From the NCBI RefSeq assembly GCF_010692745.1, contig NZ_JAAHTB010000002.1:62001-126000 (forward strand): 64,000 nucleotides of DNA, read 5' to 3'. Both the position numbers and the translations under genes were made by a program. Source of the stretch: Methylobacterium sp. BTF04 (lineage in GTDB: Bacteria; Pseudomonadota; Alphaproteobacteria; Rhizobiales; Beijerinckiaceae). Below the pieces are notes generated by a model. The model was not told the origin of the DNA, did no database searches, and was given only the letters and a program-made list of their open reading frames with translations. This document shows, piece after piece, positions 46,354-55,872 of this stretch (position 1 is its first letter; each line of letters begins with the position of its first letter).

Positions 46354-47234
46354 GCGGCGTCCGCGCGGATGGGGGTCTCGGGTGTGATCCGCGGCCGGGT
46401 CGCGCCGCGGGCGGCGGCGATGATGTAGCCGATGCCCACCAACGCCATCGGCACGCAGAGCAGCATGCCCATGGTGAGGCCGCCGAGCGGCCCGCCCTCC
46501 GTGCCGAACAGATAGCCGAGTTGGCGGTCGGGCTCGCGGAAGAACTCGCAGAAGGTGCGGGCGAGCGCATAGCCGAGCACGAAGATTCCACCGAGAAGCC
46601 CGGGCCAGCGGAAGCCGAACCGGCGCACCGCGATTGCCATCACGACGAACAGCAACGCGCCTTCGGTCGCGGCCTCGTAGAGCTGGCTCGGATGCCGGGG
46701 TAGGGGGCCGCCGGTGGGAAACACGATAGCGTAGGCGAAGTCCGGCGCGATCCGACCCCACAGCTCGCCATTCACGAAATTGGCGATGCGCCCGAAGAAA
46801 AGCCCGATGGGCACCACCACGGCGGCGAGATCGAGCAGGGTGTAGGGGCTGAGCTTGCGCGACCGGGCAAACAGCACCATCGCCAGCACCGCCCCGAGGA
46901 AGCCACCGTGGAACGACATGCCGCCGTTACGGATGGCGAAAATCTCGATGGGATCGCTGAGATAGAGCGGCAAGTTATAGAACAGCACGTAGCCGATGCG
47001 ACCGCCCAGCACGACGCCGAGCGCTACCCAGACGATGAGATCGTCGATGTCGTCCAGGGTCGGACGGCGCACCACACCCCAGTACCGGTCGGTGGCCACC
47101 AGACGGCGCGCATAGAACCAGCCGCCGACGAGGCCGACGATATAGGCCAGCGCGTACCACTTGATGGTGATCGGGCCGATGGCGATCGCCACCGGGTCGA
47201 TGGCGGGGAAGGGCAGGGCGAGGAGCGGCGGCAT
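46350..47234 (-). CDS. lgt: Prolipoprotein diacylglyceryl transferase
   Basis: The integral inner-membrane enzyme that attaches diacylglycerol to the lipobox Cys of prolipoproteins. The 294-residue, seven-helix protein has [25 protein letters not shown] with the essential Arg, the [10 protein letters not shown] segment with its His, and the signature region [14 protein letters not shown]. It is translationally coupled to the MidA-type gene by a GTGA overlap, a common pairing in alphaproteobacteria. Confidence 0.97.
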   Translation of the reverse strand: MPPLLALPFPAIDPVAIAIGPITIKWYALAYIVGLVGGWFYARRLVATDRYWGVVRRPTLDDIDDLIVWVALGVVLGGRIGYVLFYNLPLYLSDPIEIFAIRNGGMSFHGGFLGAVLAMVLFARSRKLSPYTLLDLAAVVVPIGLFFGRIANFVNGELWGRIAPDFAYAIVFPTGGPLPRHPSQLYEAATEGALLFVVMAIAVRRFGFRWPGLLGGIFVLGYALARTFCEFFREPDRQLGYLFGTEGGPLGGLTMGMLLCVPMALVGIGYIIAAARGATRPRITPETPIRADAA

Positions 47235-47412
47235 CGGCTGGCGTCCGGGTTCTGATTGAGTCTGCCGCTCGCATGGATCGGCGCGGCCCCGATCTCCCCC
47301 TCATCCGGAGGCGCCGGGTTGAACTGCTTTGGTCTGATCGAGCGGGGGAAGGAGGAGTTCCGGCATTGGACGCAGGACGCTCCGAGCGTCAAGGCCGGGA
47401 CCCGAGACGGGG

Positions 47413-48354
47413 TCAGCGATCCGGCGCGGGCGCTTCCACGAGAATCAGCCCGTGCCCGTCCGGTCCGTCCAGGCCGGCGACGTCCCCGTCGCGCGAGACC
47501 GTGACAAGCGTCGTAGGATACGCGCGGCGTAGGTGAGCTACGAGATCGGCCAGACCATCGACCGCGAAGACGAAGCGCGTAGTTGCCCGGTCGCGTGCAC
47601 AGAATCGGGGGGCCGATCCGGTTCGGCGCAGCGGCGCGCGATACTGCAGCAATTCCACATGCGGCGTCGCCGTCCCGGCGGGTTCGAGGCCGATGACGTC
47701 CACGAGTGGGCTGTTTAGTCCATCGAGCGCCGCTTGTTCGGGCCCGTGGTTGAGTCCCCGCGTCGCCACCGACAGCCCGAGCCCATCGCGGAAGAAGGCG
47801 ATCGCGGCATCGCGATCCGTCACGGTGATCGCCGAATGATCGATGCCGAGGAACAAGCCCGGCGCATCGGCCCATCTGTCGGCCGATGGCCCCTGCGGAA
47901 ATGCGATGAGTTCGAGGGGATGACCGTCGGGATCACGAAACTTGTAGGCCGCGACACTGCCGGAAGATGGCGGCAATACCTGTGGTCCGCCCCGCGTGAT
48001 CGGTGTCGGCGCGACGGCGACGAGGTGGCGATAGGCGGCCTCCATGTCTCGCACCACGATGGCCGCGTGCTGGAACCACGGATCGGTGGCAACCGATGCC
48101 GCCGGATAGGGTAGGCCGGGCTGATCGAAGGCCAGGAAGGCGATGCTCTGACGGCCGAGGCGCATCCGCAAGCGTTGGCCCGTAGCCCCGGCCAGCCCGA
48201 GGGCGTCGAGCAACGCCACCGGGATCGGCTCAGGTCCCGTGCTGCGCACAAAACCGAGGCCGTCGCGATAGAACGCTTCGGTGCGGGCGAGGTCCGCCAC
48301 CGTCCGGCTGATCGCCAGGAGGGCGGTCACATGGCCTCGGCTCTGTTCGGTCAC
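47413..48354 (-). CDS. Tandem VOC (glyoxalase-like) protein
   Basis: A 313-residue protein of two vicinal-oxygen-chelate modules, each starting with an SRTVADLARTEAFYRDGLGF or DHSAITVTDRDAAIAFFRDG pattern. Each ends in a His/Glu metal-site half (KFRDPDGHPLELIAF and PDGHGLILVE). Such proteins are glyoxalases, dioxygenases or resistance proteins; the substrate is unknown. GTG 48354 overlaps the SMP-30 gene's TGA by 4 bases, fixing the start and the operon. Confidence 0.82.
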   Translation of the reverse strand: MTEQSRGHVTALLAISRTVADLARTEAFYRDGLGFVRSTGPEPIPVALLDALGLAGATGQRLRMRLGRQSIAFLAFDQPGLPYPAASVATDPWFQHAAIVVRDMEAAYRHLVAVAPTPITRGGPQVLPPSSGSVAAYKFRDPDGHPLELIAFPQGPSADRWADAPGLFLGIDHSAITVTDRDAAIAFFRDGLGLSVATRGLNHGPEQAALDGLNSPLVDVIGLEPAGTATPHVELLQYRAPLRRTGSAPRFCARDRATTRFVFAVDGLADLVAHLRRAYPTTLVTVSRDGDVAGLDGPDGHGLILVEAPAPDR

Positions 48355-49253
48355 AGCAAACGGGCTCCGCGCGTGTTCACGTAGATCGCCAGCAGGCTTT
48401 GCGACGCGCACAGGAACAGCCGCGAGCGGTTGCGTCCCCCGAATGCCAGGTTCGAGACGGTGGATGGGGTAAAGATCTTGCCGAGCAGAATCCCTGACGG
48501 ATCGATGCAGTGGACGCCGTCGCCGGCACTCGACCAGACGTTGCCGTCCTCGTCACAGCGAAAGCCATCGGAGAAGCCGTTATCGACCGTATGGAAGATT
48601 TGGGGCCGCGTGAGATGGCCGGCTTCGTCACAGTCGAACACCCGCAAATGCTTCACTGGATCGGCTGCGAACTGAAGACCGCTCTCCGCGATGTAGAGCC
48701 TGCGTTCGTCGGGGGAGAAACACAGGCCGTTGGGTCCATCGAAATCGTCGGCGACCACCGTGAGGCCTCCGGTGGCCGGATCGAGCCGGTAGACCCGCGC
48801 CGGTAATTCGGAGACCTGCTTGCCGCCCTCATAATCGGTCTGAATCCCATAGGGCGGGTCGGTGAACCAGATCGTGCCGTCGGATTTGCAGACGATGTCG
48901 TTGGGCGAGTTCAGACGCCGACCGTCGTAGTGGTCGGCAAGGACCACGATGCTGCCGTCGAGTTCGGTGCGGGTGATGCAGCGGCCGCGATGCGAACACG
49001 AGAGCAGCCGCCCCTCGCGATCGCGGGCATGGCCGTTCTCGAAATTGGCGGGCTCCCGGTAGACACTGACGCCGCCCCGCTCGCTCCAGCGCATGACGCG
49101 ATCGTTGGGCAGGTCGCTGAACAGCAGTTCGTCGCGGTCACCGAACCAGACCGGGCCCTCGGTCCAGCGGAAGCCCTGCGCCAGAAACTCCAGCGGCGCG
49201 TTGGGCAGGACGAGGGCGGCGAAGCGCCGGTCGTGTATCGCGAACCCGTCCAT
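48351..49253 (-). CDS. SMP-30/gluconolactonase family protein
   Basis: A 300-residue six-bladed beta-propeller lactonase. The metal ligands are visible in FRWTEGPVWFGD (Glu), RRLNSPNDIVC (Asn) and DDFDGPNGLCFSPDE (Asn, Asp). The family hydrolyses sugar lactones such as gluconolactone. It is third of four genes in a minus-strand operon (DoxX, cupin, SMP-30, VOC), overlapping the last, and 9 bases after the cupin gene. No signal peptide, so cytosolic. Confidence 0.9.
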   Translation of the reverse strand: MDGFAIHDRRFAALVLPNAPLEFLAQGFRWTEGPVWFGDRDELLFSDLPNDRVMRWSERGGVSVYREPANFENGHARDREGRLLSCSHRGRCITRTELDGSIVVLADHYDGRRLNSPNDIVCKSDGTIWFTDPPYGIQTDYEGGKQVSELPARVYRLDPATGGLTVVADDFDGPNGLCFSPDERRLYIAESGLQFAADPVKHLRVFDCDEAGHLTRPQIFHTVDNGFSDGFRCDEDGNVWSSAGDGVHCIDPSGILLGKIFTPSTVSNLAFGGRNRSRLFLCASQSLLAIYVNTRGARLL

Positions 49254-49262
49254 CGGCGGCCT

Positions 49263-49709
49263 CTACGCGAACCGGCCCGGCTGGTTCACGGTGGGTTCGA
49301 CGTCGAGCCCGACCACCACCATCGTGCACGGCACGTCGCCCACCGTACCGGACAGATGGCCCTTGCGGCCGTCCCGCTCCTTCGTGTTCTGGTCCTCGCC
49401 GAACATCAGCTCGCCCGGCCCCATCTCGACCCGGTGCCCATCCATGGTTTCGACGAACCAGCGGCCGGTTAGCACGGTGATCCATTGCGGCTTCGGGTTC
49501 TCGTGCCACTCACCGACCCAGCCGACCGGCAGGACGGTGAAGGTGACGCCGGCTTTCGTGGGATCCTGCTTGTCGTTCCATTGCGGTGCCGTCTGCGGAT
49601 CGACGCCTTCGAACGTGAAGTTCGACAAGGTAAAGGCGTCCTGGCGGCTTACGCCATCCGGGTCGGTGTAGACGTGCCAGTATGGGATGCTCGGCTTGGG
49701 TTCGGTCAT
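49263..49709 (-). CDS. Cupin-domain protein
   Basis: A 148-residue single cupin. The core is GEWHENPKPQWITVLTGRWF, followed by GPGELMFGED. Metal-binding His and Glu sites are partly present (HENPKPQW). Similar proteins occur beside sugar lactonases and may be isomerases or sensors. It starts 13 bases downstream of the DoxX-like gene's stop. No more specific function can be read. Confidence 0.8.
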   Translation of the reverse strand: MTEPKPSIPYWHVYTDPDGVSRQDAFTLSNFTFEGVDPQTAPQWNDKQDPTKAGVTFTVLPVGWVGEWHENPKPQWITVLTGRWFVETMDGHRVEMGPGELMFGEDQNTKERDGRKGHLSGTVGDVPCTMVVVGLDVEPTVNQPGRFA

Positions 49710-49722
49710 CTGTTTCGTGTCC

Positions 49723-50184
49723 TCAACGCTGGATGTCGGCGGATTGCGGGCCGCTCGACAGCGGGTGCCGCACGATCTCGGAGGCCGGCGCGTAGGAACC
49801 GCCGATCACAACCAGCAGCAAACCGCCGACGAGACCGAAATTTTTGAAAAAATCCCAGAAATGGCCGCGGCCTTCGCCGTTCTTCGACCAGAAATCGGCG
49901 AATGCCCAGAACCGGTGGAACAACAGGGCCGTGACGGCGCAGAAGCCGGCGAGCAGGAACGCCCCGAGGCGATCGCAGTACCCGGTGATAATCATTATCG
50001 GCGTCACCGCCTCGATCCCGATCCCGAGCACCACCAGCAGCGCCGGGAAGGGCAGGGGCCCGGAGGCGGCCTGCTCCATCGCCTCGTCCCAGTGAGCGAC
50101 CTTATCGTAGGCGCTCAGGGGAAACATGCCGACGAGGGCGATCTTGGCGAGCAGAGGCAGAGCGACGAGATCGAGCCAGTTCAT
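49723..50184 (-). CDS. DoxX-like membrane protein
   Basis: A 153-residue protein with four hydrophobic segments: about residues 10-26, 45-65, 72-92 and 120-140. LLAKIALVGMFPLSAYDKVAH matches the start of DoxX/DoxD-like proteins, small quinone-linked membrane proteins. ATG 50184 was chosen over an earlier in-frame start at 50274 because MNWLDLVALP is a normal N-terminus. First gene of the DoxX-cupin-SMP-30-VOC operon, and divergent from the GMC oxidoreductase. Confidence 0.83.
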   Translation of the reverse strand: MNWLDLVALPLLAKIALVGMFPLSAYDKVAHWDEAMEQAASGPLPFPALLVVLGIGIEAVTPIMIITGYCDRLGAFLLAGFCAVTALLFHRFWAFADFWSKNGEGRGHFWDFFKNFGLVGGLLLVVIGGSYAPASEIVRHPLSSGPQSADIQR

Positions 50185-50343
50185 ATGCGGTGATCCGTCT
50201 AACGCGATGCCGTGCTGGCCAACGCCTCGCCATCGCACGGGTTGCCGCCCCTCGCGAGTCCGTGTGCACTGCAACGCGGAACGGCGCCGGACGGGTTACG
50301 TTGGCCGAGCGATCACGCGCACCATTCCATCGCAGGCAACACC

Positions 50344-51912
50344 ATGTCTCAGGATCATTACGACGTCATCGTAATCGGGAGCGGACCGGGCGGGGGCTCC
50401 TTGACGGCGCGTCTCGCCAAGACCGGCAAGCGCATCCTCCTGCTCGAGCGTGGAGACTATCTGCCCCGCAGCCAGGCCAATTGGAGCGCCAAGACGGTGT
50501 TCGTCGATGGAGCGTATCAGGCCAAGGAGACCTGGTACGGCGGCGACGGGCGGGCCTTCAGCCCGGCGCTGCATTACTATGTCGGCGGGAATTCCAAGGT
50601 CTACGGTGCGGCCCTGTTTCGCCTGCGCGAGCGCGATTTCGGCGAGGTCCGCCATATCGACGGCGTCTCGCCCGCCTGGCCGGTGGGATACGACGTGTTC
50701 GAGCCGTATTACGCAGAGGCCGAAGCCCTGTTCGCGGTCCACGGCAACCGCGGTGAAGATCCGACGGAGCCGTGGTCGAGCAGCGGATACACCCATCCGG
50801 CGGTGAGCCACGAGCCCCGCATCCAGAAGCTGTCCGACGCCTGGGCCGGCGAGGGCCTGCGCCCCTTCCACCTGCCGCTCGGCATCAAGCTCACCGAGAA
50901 GAACGGCAAGCCGACGCCCACCAGCACCTGCATCCGCTGCGACGCCTTCGACGGGTTTCCCTGTCTCCTCAACGGCAAGGCCGACGCGCAGGTGATGACC
51001 GTGGACCCGACTCTGGAGGCGCATGACAACGTCACCCTGCTGGTGAACGCCTATGTCTCGAAGCTCGAGACCGATGCGGCGGGAACGACCGTCACCAGCG
51101 TGCATGTGACCCGCGAGGGCCGGGAGGAGCGCTACAGCGCCGATATCGTCGTCGTCGCCTGCGGTGCGCTCTCGTCGGCGCTGCTGCTGCTGCGCTCGGC
51201 CAACGCGGCCCATCCCACCGGTCTCGCCAACGGCTCGGATCAGGTCGGCCGCAATTACATGCGCCACAACATGTCGGTGCTGATGGCCCTGTCGAAGGAG
51301 GTCAACGACACGGTGTTCCAGAAGACGCTCGCGGTCTCGGATTTCTACTTCGAATCCAAGGATTGGGAGTACCCGATGGGACTAATCCAGATGTGCGCGA
51401 AAACGCTCCCGGACCAGATCCGCGGCGAGGAATTTCCGAAATGGACCTCCATCCTGCCCGACGCACCGTTCGACATGGTGGCGCGTCATTCGATGGATTT
51501 CTGGCTGCAGAGCGAGGACCTGCCCCATCCCGACAACCGCGTCAGTCTCGGGCAGGACGGGCGCGTCATCCTCGATATCAAGGAGAACAACCGCGAGGCG
51601 CATGACCGCCTGCGCGACAAGCTCGAAGCGTTGCTGCGTCCCGGCGGGGCCTATACCTACCTGTTCGAGCGTTCACTTTATCTCGGTAAGAACATTCCCC
51701 TGAGCGGAACCGCGCATCAGGCCGGAACCCTACGCTTCGGCACCGACCCGAAATCCTCGGTGCTCGACCTGAACTGCAAGGCCCACCAGATCGACAATCT
51801 TTATGTGACCGATGCGAGCTTCTTCCCGTCGATCGGCGCGGTGAATCCGACCCTGACCATCATCGCCAATGCCCTGCGGGTCGCCGCGCATCTCGAGGAC
51901 CGCCTTCGCTGA
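50344..51912 (+). CDS. GMC-type FAD-dependent oxidoreductase
   Basis: A 522-residue flavoprotein. The N-terminal FAD motif is VIVIGSGPGGGSLTARLA (residues 8-25). A YYVGGNSKVYGAALFR segment is typical of GMC sugar/alcohol dehydrogenases. The C-terminus has YVTDASFFPSIGAVNPTLTI with the Asn that follows the catalytic His. There is no signal peptide, so it is cytosolic or peripheral. Next to a lactonase operon, it probably oxidises a sugar or alcohol to a lactone or ketone (inferred). ATG 50344. Confidence 0.9.
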   Translation: MSQDHYDVIVIGSGPGGGSLTARLAKTGKRILLLERGDYLPRSQANWSAKTVFVDGAYQAKETWYGGDGRAFSPALHYYVGGNSKVYGAALFRLRERDFGEVRHIDGVSPAWPVGYDVFEPYYAEAEALFAVHGNRGEDPTEPWSSSGYTHPAVSHEPRIQKLSDAWAGEGLRPFHLPLGIKLTEKNGKPTPTSTCIRCDAFDGFPCLLNGKADAQVMTVDPTLEAHDNVTLLVNAYVSKLETDAAGTTVTSVHVTREGREERYSADIVVVACGALSSALLLLRSANAAHPTGLANGSDQVGRNYMRHNMSVLMALSKEVNDTVFQKTLAVSDFYFESKDWEYPMGLIQMCAKTLPDQIRGEEFPKWTSILPDAPFDMVARHSMDFWLQSEDLPHPDNRVSLGQDGRVILDIKENNREAHDRLRDKLEALLRPGGAYTYLFERSLYLGKNIPLSGTAHQAGTLRFGTDPKSSVLDLNCKAHQIDNLYVTDASFFPSIGAVNPTLTIIANALRVAAHLEDRLR

Positions 51913-52252
51913 ACCGCCGCCGCCGCCCGCGCGCGCTCTGATCGGCGCGTCGGTTTCCAATTTTTCGTCGTGACCCGAGCGGCTGCGGCACAGGCGTCCA
52001 CTTGCGAATCGGTGATATTCCCACCTGCGAAACCCCGCCGCGCCGCAATGTATTTTTTGCCAAGACTTTTATTATGCTGCGATGCACAAATATTCGCTGA
52101 CGAAAAAGCTAAGCAGTGTTTGCCACGGCAGCGGAAGTTTGGCACTCAGAGCAGGCGTTCCTGGGAGGAATTGCGAAAATAATCCGAGCGACCCGTCCCA
52201 TGGCCACGCCAGGCCAAGCTCGCCGATCACGAAGAACGCTAAGGACGTCAGC
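51913..52252. other. Intergenic region upstream of hppA
   Basis: A 340-base gap. The middle (about 52035-52100) is AT-rich with T-runs and probably contains the hppA promoter. I could not define boxes with good spacing. A long leader of over 150 bases is implied. No small gene or known riboswitch was recognised. Confidence 0.4.
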
Positions 52253-54400
52253 ATGAGCGCCTTGTTCCTGATCATCTTGGGCGGGCTTTGCGCCGTCGCC
52301 TACGGGATCTTCACCATCAACGACGTGATGAAGCGCGATGCCGGCTCTCAGCGGATGCAGGAGATCGCCGGCGCCATCGCGGAGGGCGCGCAGGCGTATC
52401 TGCGGCGCCAATACGCCACCATCGCCGTCGTCGGCGCGGTGCTGTTCGTGGCGCTCGCTTGGTTCCTGGGGATCAAGGTCGCTGTCGGCTTCCTGATCGG
52501 CGCCGTTCTGTCGGGAGGAGCCGGGTTCATCGGCATGAACGTGTCGGTGCGGGCCAACGTCCGCACCGCGCAGGCGGCCTCGACATCCCTCGGCGCCGGG
52601 CTCGACGTGGCCTTCAAGTCGGGGGCCGTCACCGGCATGTTCGTGGCCGGCCTCGCGCTCCTCGGGGTGGCGCTTTATTACGGCTATCTCACCCGCATTG
52701 CCGGGTTGCCGCCGGCCAGCCGCGAGGTCATCGACGCGCTGGTGGCGCTCGGCTTCGGCGCTTCGCTGATCTCGATCTTCGCGCGCCTCGGCGGCGGCAT
52801 CTTCACCAAGGGTGCGGATGTCGGCGGCGATCTCGTCGGCAAGGTCGAGGCCGGGATTCCCGAAGACGACCCGCGTAACCCGGCAACCATCGCCGACAAT
52901 GTCGGCGACAATGTCGGTGATTGCGCCGGCATGGCCGCCGACCTGTTCGAGACCTACGCGGTGACGGTGGTCGCCACCATGGTGCTGGCCGCGATCTTCT
53001 TCGCCGGCCAGATCGATGTCGGCGGCCTCAACGTGCTGGAGGCGATGCTGCTCTATCCGCTGGCCATCGGCTCGTCCTGCATCCTCACCTCCATCGCCGG
53101 CACCTACGCGGTGCGGCTCGGTGCCAATCAGTCGATCATGGGCGCCCTCTACAAGGGGCTGATCACCGCCGGCGCCCTGTCCATCGTGGCGATCGGGCTC
53201 GTCAACCTGGCGCTGTTCGGTGGGTTCGGGACGCGGTTCACCACCAGCGCCGGCGTGAGCTTCACCTCGGGTGCGTTGTTCGGCTGCGCCGTGATCGGCC
53301 TGGTCATCACCGCGCTCATCGTCGTCATCACCGAATACTACACCGGCACGCATTTCCGCCCGGTGAAGTCCATCGCCGACGCCTCAGTCACCGGCCACGG
53401 CACCAATGTCATCCAGGGACTGGCGATCTCGCTCGAATCGACGGCTTTACCCGCCCTCGTCATCGTCGCGGGCATCATCTCGACCTACTCGCTTGCGGGC
53501 CTGTTCGGGATCGCCATCGCGGTCACCGCCATGCTGGCGCTCGCCGGGTTCATCGTGGCGCTCGACGCGTTCGGGCCGGTCACCGACAATGCGGGCGGCA
53601 TCGCCGAGATGGCGGGCCTTCCGCCGGAAGTCCGCAAATCCACCGATGCGCTCGATGCGGTGGGCAACACCACGAAGGCGGTCACCAAGGGCTACGCCAT
53701 CGGCTCGGCCGGCCTTGGGGCGCTGGTGCTGTTTGCCGCCTACACCTCAGACCTGAACTACTTCATCACCAATGCGAGCCCGACCCAGTATCGCTTCTTC
53801 CAGGGTGTCAGCGTCGATTTCTCGTTGATGAATCCGTTCATCGTCGTCGGCTTGCTGCTCGGCGGCCTGATCCCATTCCTCTTTAGCGGAATGGCGATGA
53901 CGGCGGTCGGCCGGGCGGCCGGCGCGGTGGTGGAAGAGGTCCGGCGCCAGTTCCGAGAGAAGCCGGGCATCATGGCGGGGACCGACCGGCCGGATTACGG
54001 CCGCGCCGTCGACATGCTGACGCGCGCGGCGATCAAGGAGATGATCCTGCCGTCGCTCCTACCGGTTCTGTCGCCGATCGTGCTGTTCTTCGTGATCCAG
54101 CTCATCGCCGGCAAGTCGCAGGCCTTCGCGACCGTGGGGGCGATGCTCCTCGGCGTGATCATCACCGGCCTCTACGTCGCCATCTCGATGACCTCCGGTG
54201 GCGGCGCCTGGGACAATGCCAAGAAGTACATCGAGGACGGACACCACGGCGGCAAAGGCTCGGAGGCCCACAAGGCCGCCATCACCGGCGATACCGTCGG
54301 CGACCCCTACAAGGATACGGCGGGCCCTGCGGTCAATCCAGCGATCAAGATCACCAACATCATCGCGCTGCTCCTGCTCGCGGTGCTGGCGCATAGCTGA
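52253..54400 (+). CDS. hppA: K+-independent membrane proton-pumping pyrophosphatase
   Basis: A 715-residue integral membrane pump with about 16 helices that uses pyrophosphate to move protons. The substrate site contains [20 protein letters not shown] and [19 protein letters not shown]. The determinant GNTTKA has Lys475, which marks the K+-independent H+-pumping class (Ala in the K+-dependent class). ATG 52253; the frame is open upstream to 52082, but that is leader. It stands alone with its own promoter region. Confidence 0.96.
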   Translation: MSALFLIILGGLCAVAYGIFTINDVMKRDAGSQRMQEIAGAIAEGAQAYLRRQYATIAVVGAVLFVALAWFLGIKVAVGFLIGAVLSGGAGFIGMNVSVRANVRTAQAASTSLGAGLDVAFKSGAVTGMFVAGLALLGVALYYGYLTRIAGLPPASREVIDALVALGFGASLISIFARLGGGIFTKGADVGGDLVGKVEAGIPEDDPRNPATIADNVGDNVGDCAGMAADLFETYAVTVVATMVLAAIFFAGQIDVGGLNVLEAMLLYPLAIGSSCILTSIAGTYAVRLGANQSIMGALYKGLITAGALSIVAIGLVNLALFGGFGTRFTTSAGVSFTSGALFGCAVIGLVITALIVVITEYYTGTHFRPVKSIADASVTGHGTNVIQGLAISLESTALPALVIVAGIISTYSLAGLFGIAIAVTAMLALAGFIVALDAFGPVTDNAGGIAEMAGLPPEVRKSTDALDAVGNTTKAVTKGYAIGSAGLGALVLFAAYTSDLNYFITNASPTQYRFFQGVSVDFSLMNPFIVVGLLLGGLIPFLFSGMAMTAVGRAAGAVVEEVRRQFREKPGIMAGTDRPDYGRAVDMLTRAAIKEMILPSLLPVLSPIVLFFVIQLIAGKSQAFATVGAMLLGVIITGLYVAISMTSGGGAWDNAKKYIEDGHHGGKGSEAHKAAITGDTVGDPYKDTAGPAVNPAIKITNIIALLLLAVLAHS

Positions 54401-54572
54401 ATCGGCGACATACGTTCGGATAGCGAACCGAGCCTTGTCATCCAACGTAATCAGCCAGAGATCGCCTGAAATGGACGATCCCTGGCGGTGGGGCGGACAA
54501 TCTTCCCTAGGGGAGGCCGCGACGGCGCAATAGGCCGTTCGATGTCGTGCCTCTTTCCTTCGCGAAGGCTAC

Positions 54573-54652
54573 GGGCCGGACATCCGTCTCGAACGAGACG
54601 GTGCCCGGCCCTGCGCCGTGCCAGACCTGATGGGGCAAAAAAGGTCCGGCAC
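54573..54652. terminator. Paired hairpins between hppA and the exported CsbD gene
   Basis: Two structures in the convergent gap. The first (54573-54611) nests CGTCTCG/CGAGACG inside GGGCCGG/CCGGCCC. The second is GTGCCAGACC/GGTCCGGCAC (54618-54652), whose loop carries six T's on the minus strand. They probably end transcripts from both sides. The remainder of the 283-base gap shows nothing else. Confidence 0.55.
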
Positions 54653-54683
54653 AACCTGGGAAACGGAATTCGGACGGTGGCGG

Positions 54684-54971
54684 TCAGAACCGCGACCGCG
54701 CAGTCTCGGCCGCATCCTTCGTCTCGCCGATGCCCTGCTGAACCCGGCCTTTCAGTTCCTGGACCTTGCCCTCGGCCTGCAGGCCGCGGTCGTCGGTGAG
54801 ATCGCCGAGACCCTGCTTGACGCTCCCGGTCGCCTCGTTGGCCAAGCCGGTGATCCGATCCATCGCGCCGGCTGGCGTCGGCATCGGATCGGCGGCGGCC
54901 GATTCCACGACACCGATGCCGAGCAACGCGGCTGTCGCGAGCGAGCGGACCAGACGCGGATTGTTGGGCAT
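54684..54971 (-). CDS. Exported CsbD-like stress protein
   Basis: A 95-residue protein. Residues 1-28 form a signal peptide (SLATAALLGIGVVESAAADP). The rest is a CsbD-like unit: DRITGLANEATGSVKQGLGD, then GLQAEGKVQELKGRVQQGIG, the usual CsbD pattern of Asp/Glu/Lys/Gly helices. CsbD proteins are small, abundant general-stress proteins of unknown action and are normally cytosolic; an exported form is less usual. ATG 54971 is preferred over 54989 because of its ribosome-binding site. Confidence 0.8.
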   Translation of the reverse strand: MPNNPRLVRSLATAALLGIGVVESAAADPMPTPAGAMDRITGLANEATGSVKQGLGDLTDDRGLQAEGKVQELKGRVQQGIGETKDAAETARSRF

Positions 54972-55205
54972 GCCGGGTACTTTCTGCATCGTCGATCGGG
55001 GCGGAGCGCCTGTGGTCAGGTCGAGATAACCCTCCCTCCCGCGCTCACAATGATGCAGCTGAACCAAATCGACAGTTCGGTGACTGGTACGCCTGGGGTC
55101 GCCATCCGCGCTTTCCGGCCTTCGCAAAACGGTTCGCGCGCCTATGTTTCGGCGGCTCGAGATCACGTGGGTAATACGTAGGCACCGGTTTTTGGCAGCG
55201 CATGC

Positions 55206-55230
55206 GGAACCCGATTGCGCGCAATCCGTT
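55206..55230 (+). promoter_or_regulatory. EcfG-type general-stress promoter
   Basis: GGAAC (55206-55210), 16 bases, CGTT (55227-55230). This is the exact consensus spacing for the sigma-EcfG (PhyR-NepR-EcfG) regulon of alphaproteobacteria, including Methylobacterium. It points at the gene starting at 55273. This is a strong pattern, but a random match in 64 kb is possible. Confidence 0.6.
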
Positions 55231-55272
55231 TGCGCCCCGTTGCCTGTCGGGCGGCGGGGAGCGAGCCGAGTG

Positions 55273-55596
55273 ATGACGTCCGATGTCGACAACAGCGAAG
55301 TGAGGCCGGTGCCAGCCCAATTGAGCGAGGGCGTCATTCTGGTCGAACTCGATCAGGCCATCGACGCGCAGCGCCACTGCAGCCGCCTCGCGTCCGATCA
55401 TCACCAAGTCGAGCACATCGTCCGTGGTGTGCGCTTTCACGATGCCGTCGTCGCTACGGCGCGAACCGACGAACCGGCAAGCGACGAGATGACTTCGCTG
55501 CGCAGCCTCATCGTCAACGACCTTCAGCGCCGACCGTATCGTGTGGCACCGAGACTATCGGACGTCACCGTACAGCTCTGGGACGTCGTCGCGTAG
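55273..55596 (+). CDS. Hypothetical protein (107 residues), probable stress gene
   Basis: Not assignable to a family. The N-terminal part (DNSEVRPVPAQLSEGVILVELDQAID) is acidic; the middle has DHHQVEHIVRGVRFHDAVV. There is no signal peptide, membrane segment or Cys motif. ATG 55273 is preceded by GGAGCGAG and lies 43 bases after an EcfG-type promoter. That, and the stress proteins on both sides, suggests a general-stress-response gene. Confidence 0.6.
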   Translation: MTSDVDNSEVRPVPAQLSEGVILVELDQAIDAQRHCSRLASDHHQVEHIVRGVRFHDAVVATARTDEPASDEMTSLRSLIVNDLQRRPYRVAPRLSDVTVQLWDVVA

Positions 55597-55872
55597 AACT
55601 AGGACAACTGCCTCGCATCTCTCAGACTAGCGCAATTTTACTAGATAACTGGTAAATTTGTATCATTGCAGTGCATGTCTCAGACACCAAGTCAGGGGCG
55701 ACGAAGGAAGCCATTGGTTTCTCGACCGGCCGAAGTCGGAGTCGTCGCCGAGGGTAGGCCGCAAAGCAATCGCCGAAGTCGGACACGAAATCCGGGGACA
55801 CGACATCGGAGCCCGGATCGATTGGCGCACGAACAACCAACCAGACCTCAACGAACAGAATCGGAGACGAAA
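55597..55872. other. Intergenic region upstream of the CsbD/tail-anchored operon
   Basis: A 276-base gap. An AT-rich imperfect inverted repeat lies at about 55633-55659 (AATTTTAC/GTAAATTT), probably at or near the operon promoter. The 11-base CCGAAGTCGGA appears twice downstream. No exact EcfG promoter was found here. Confidence 0.4.

Noticed and set aside
55045..55440. A 131-codon minus-strand frame over the EcfG promoter region
   Set aside because: It lies antisense to the promoter and the orphan gene, lacks motifs and resembles other shadow frames.
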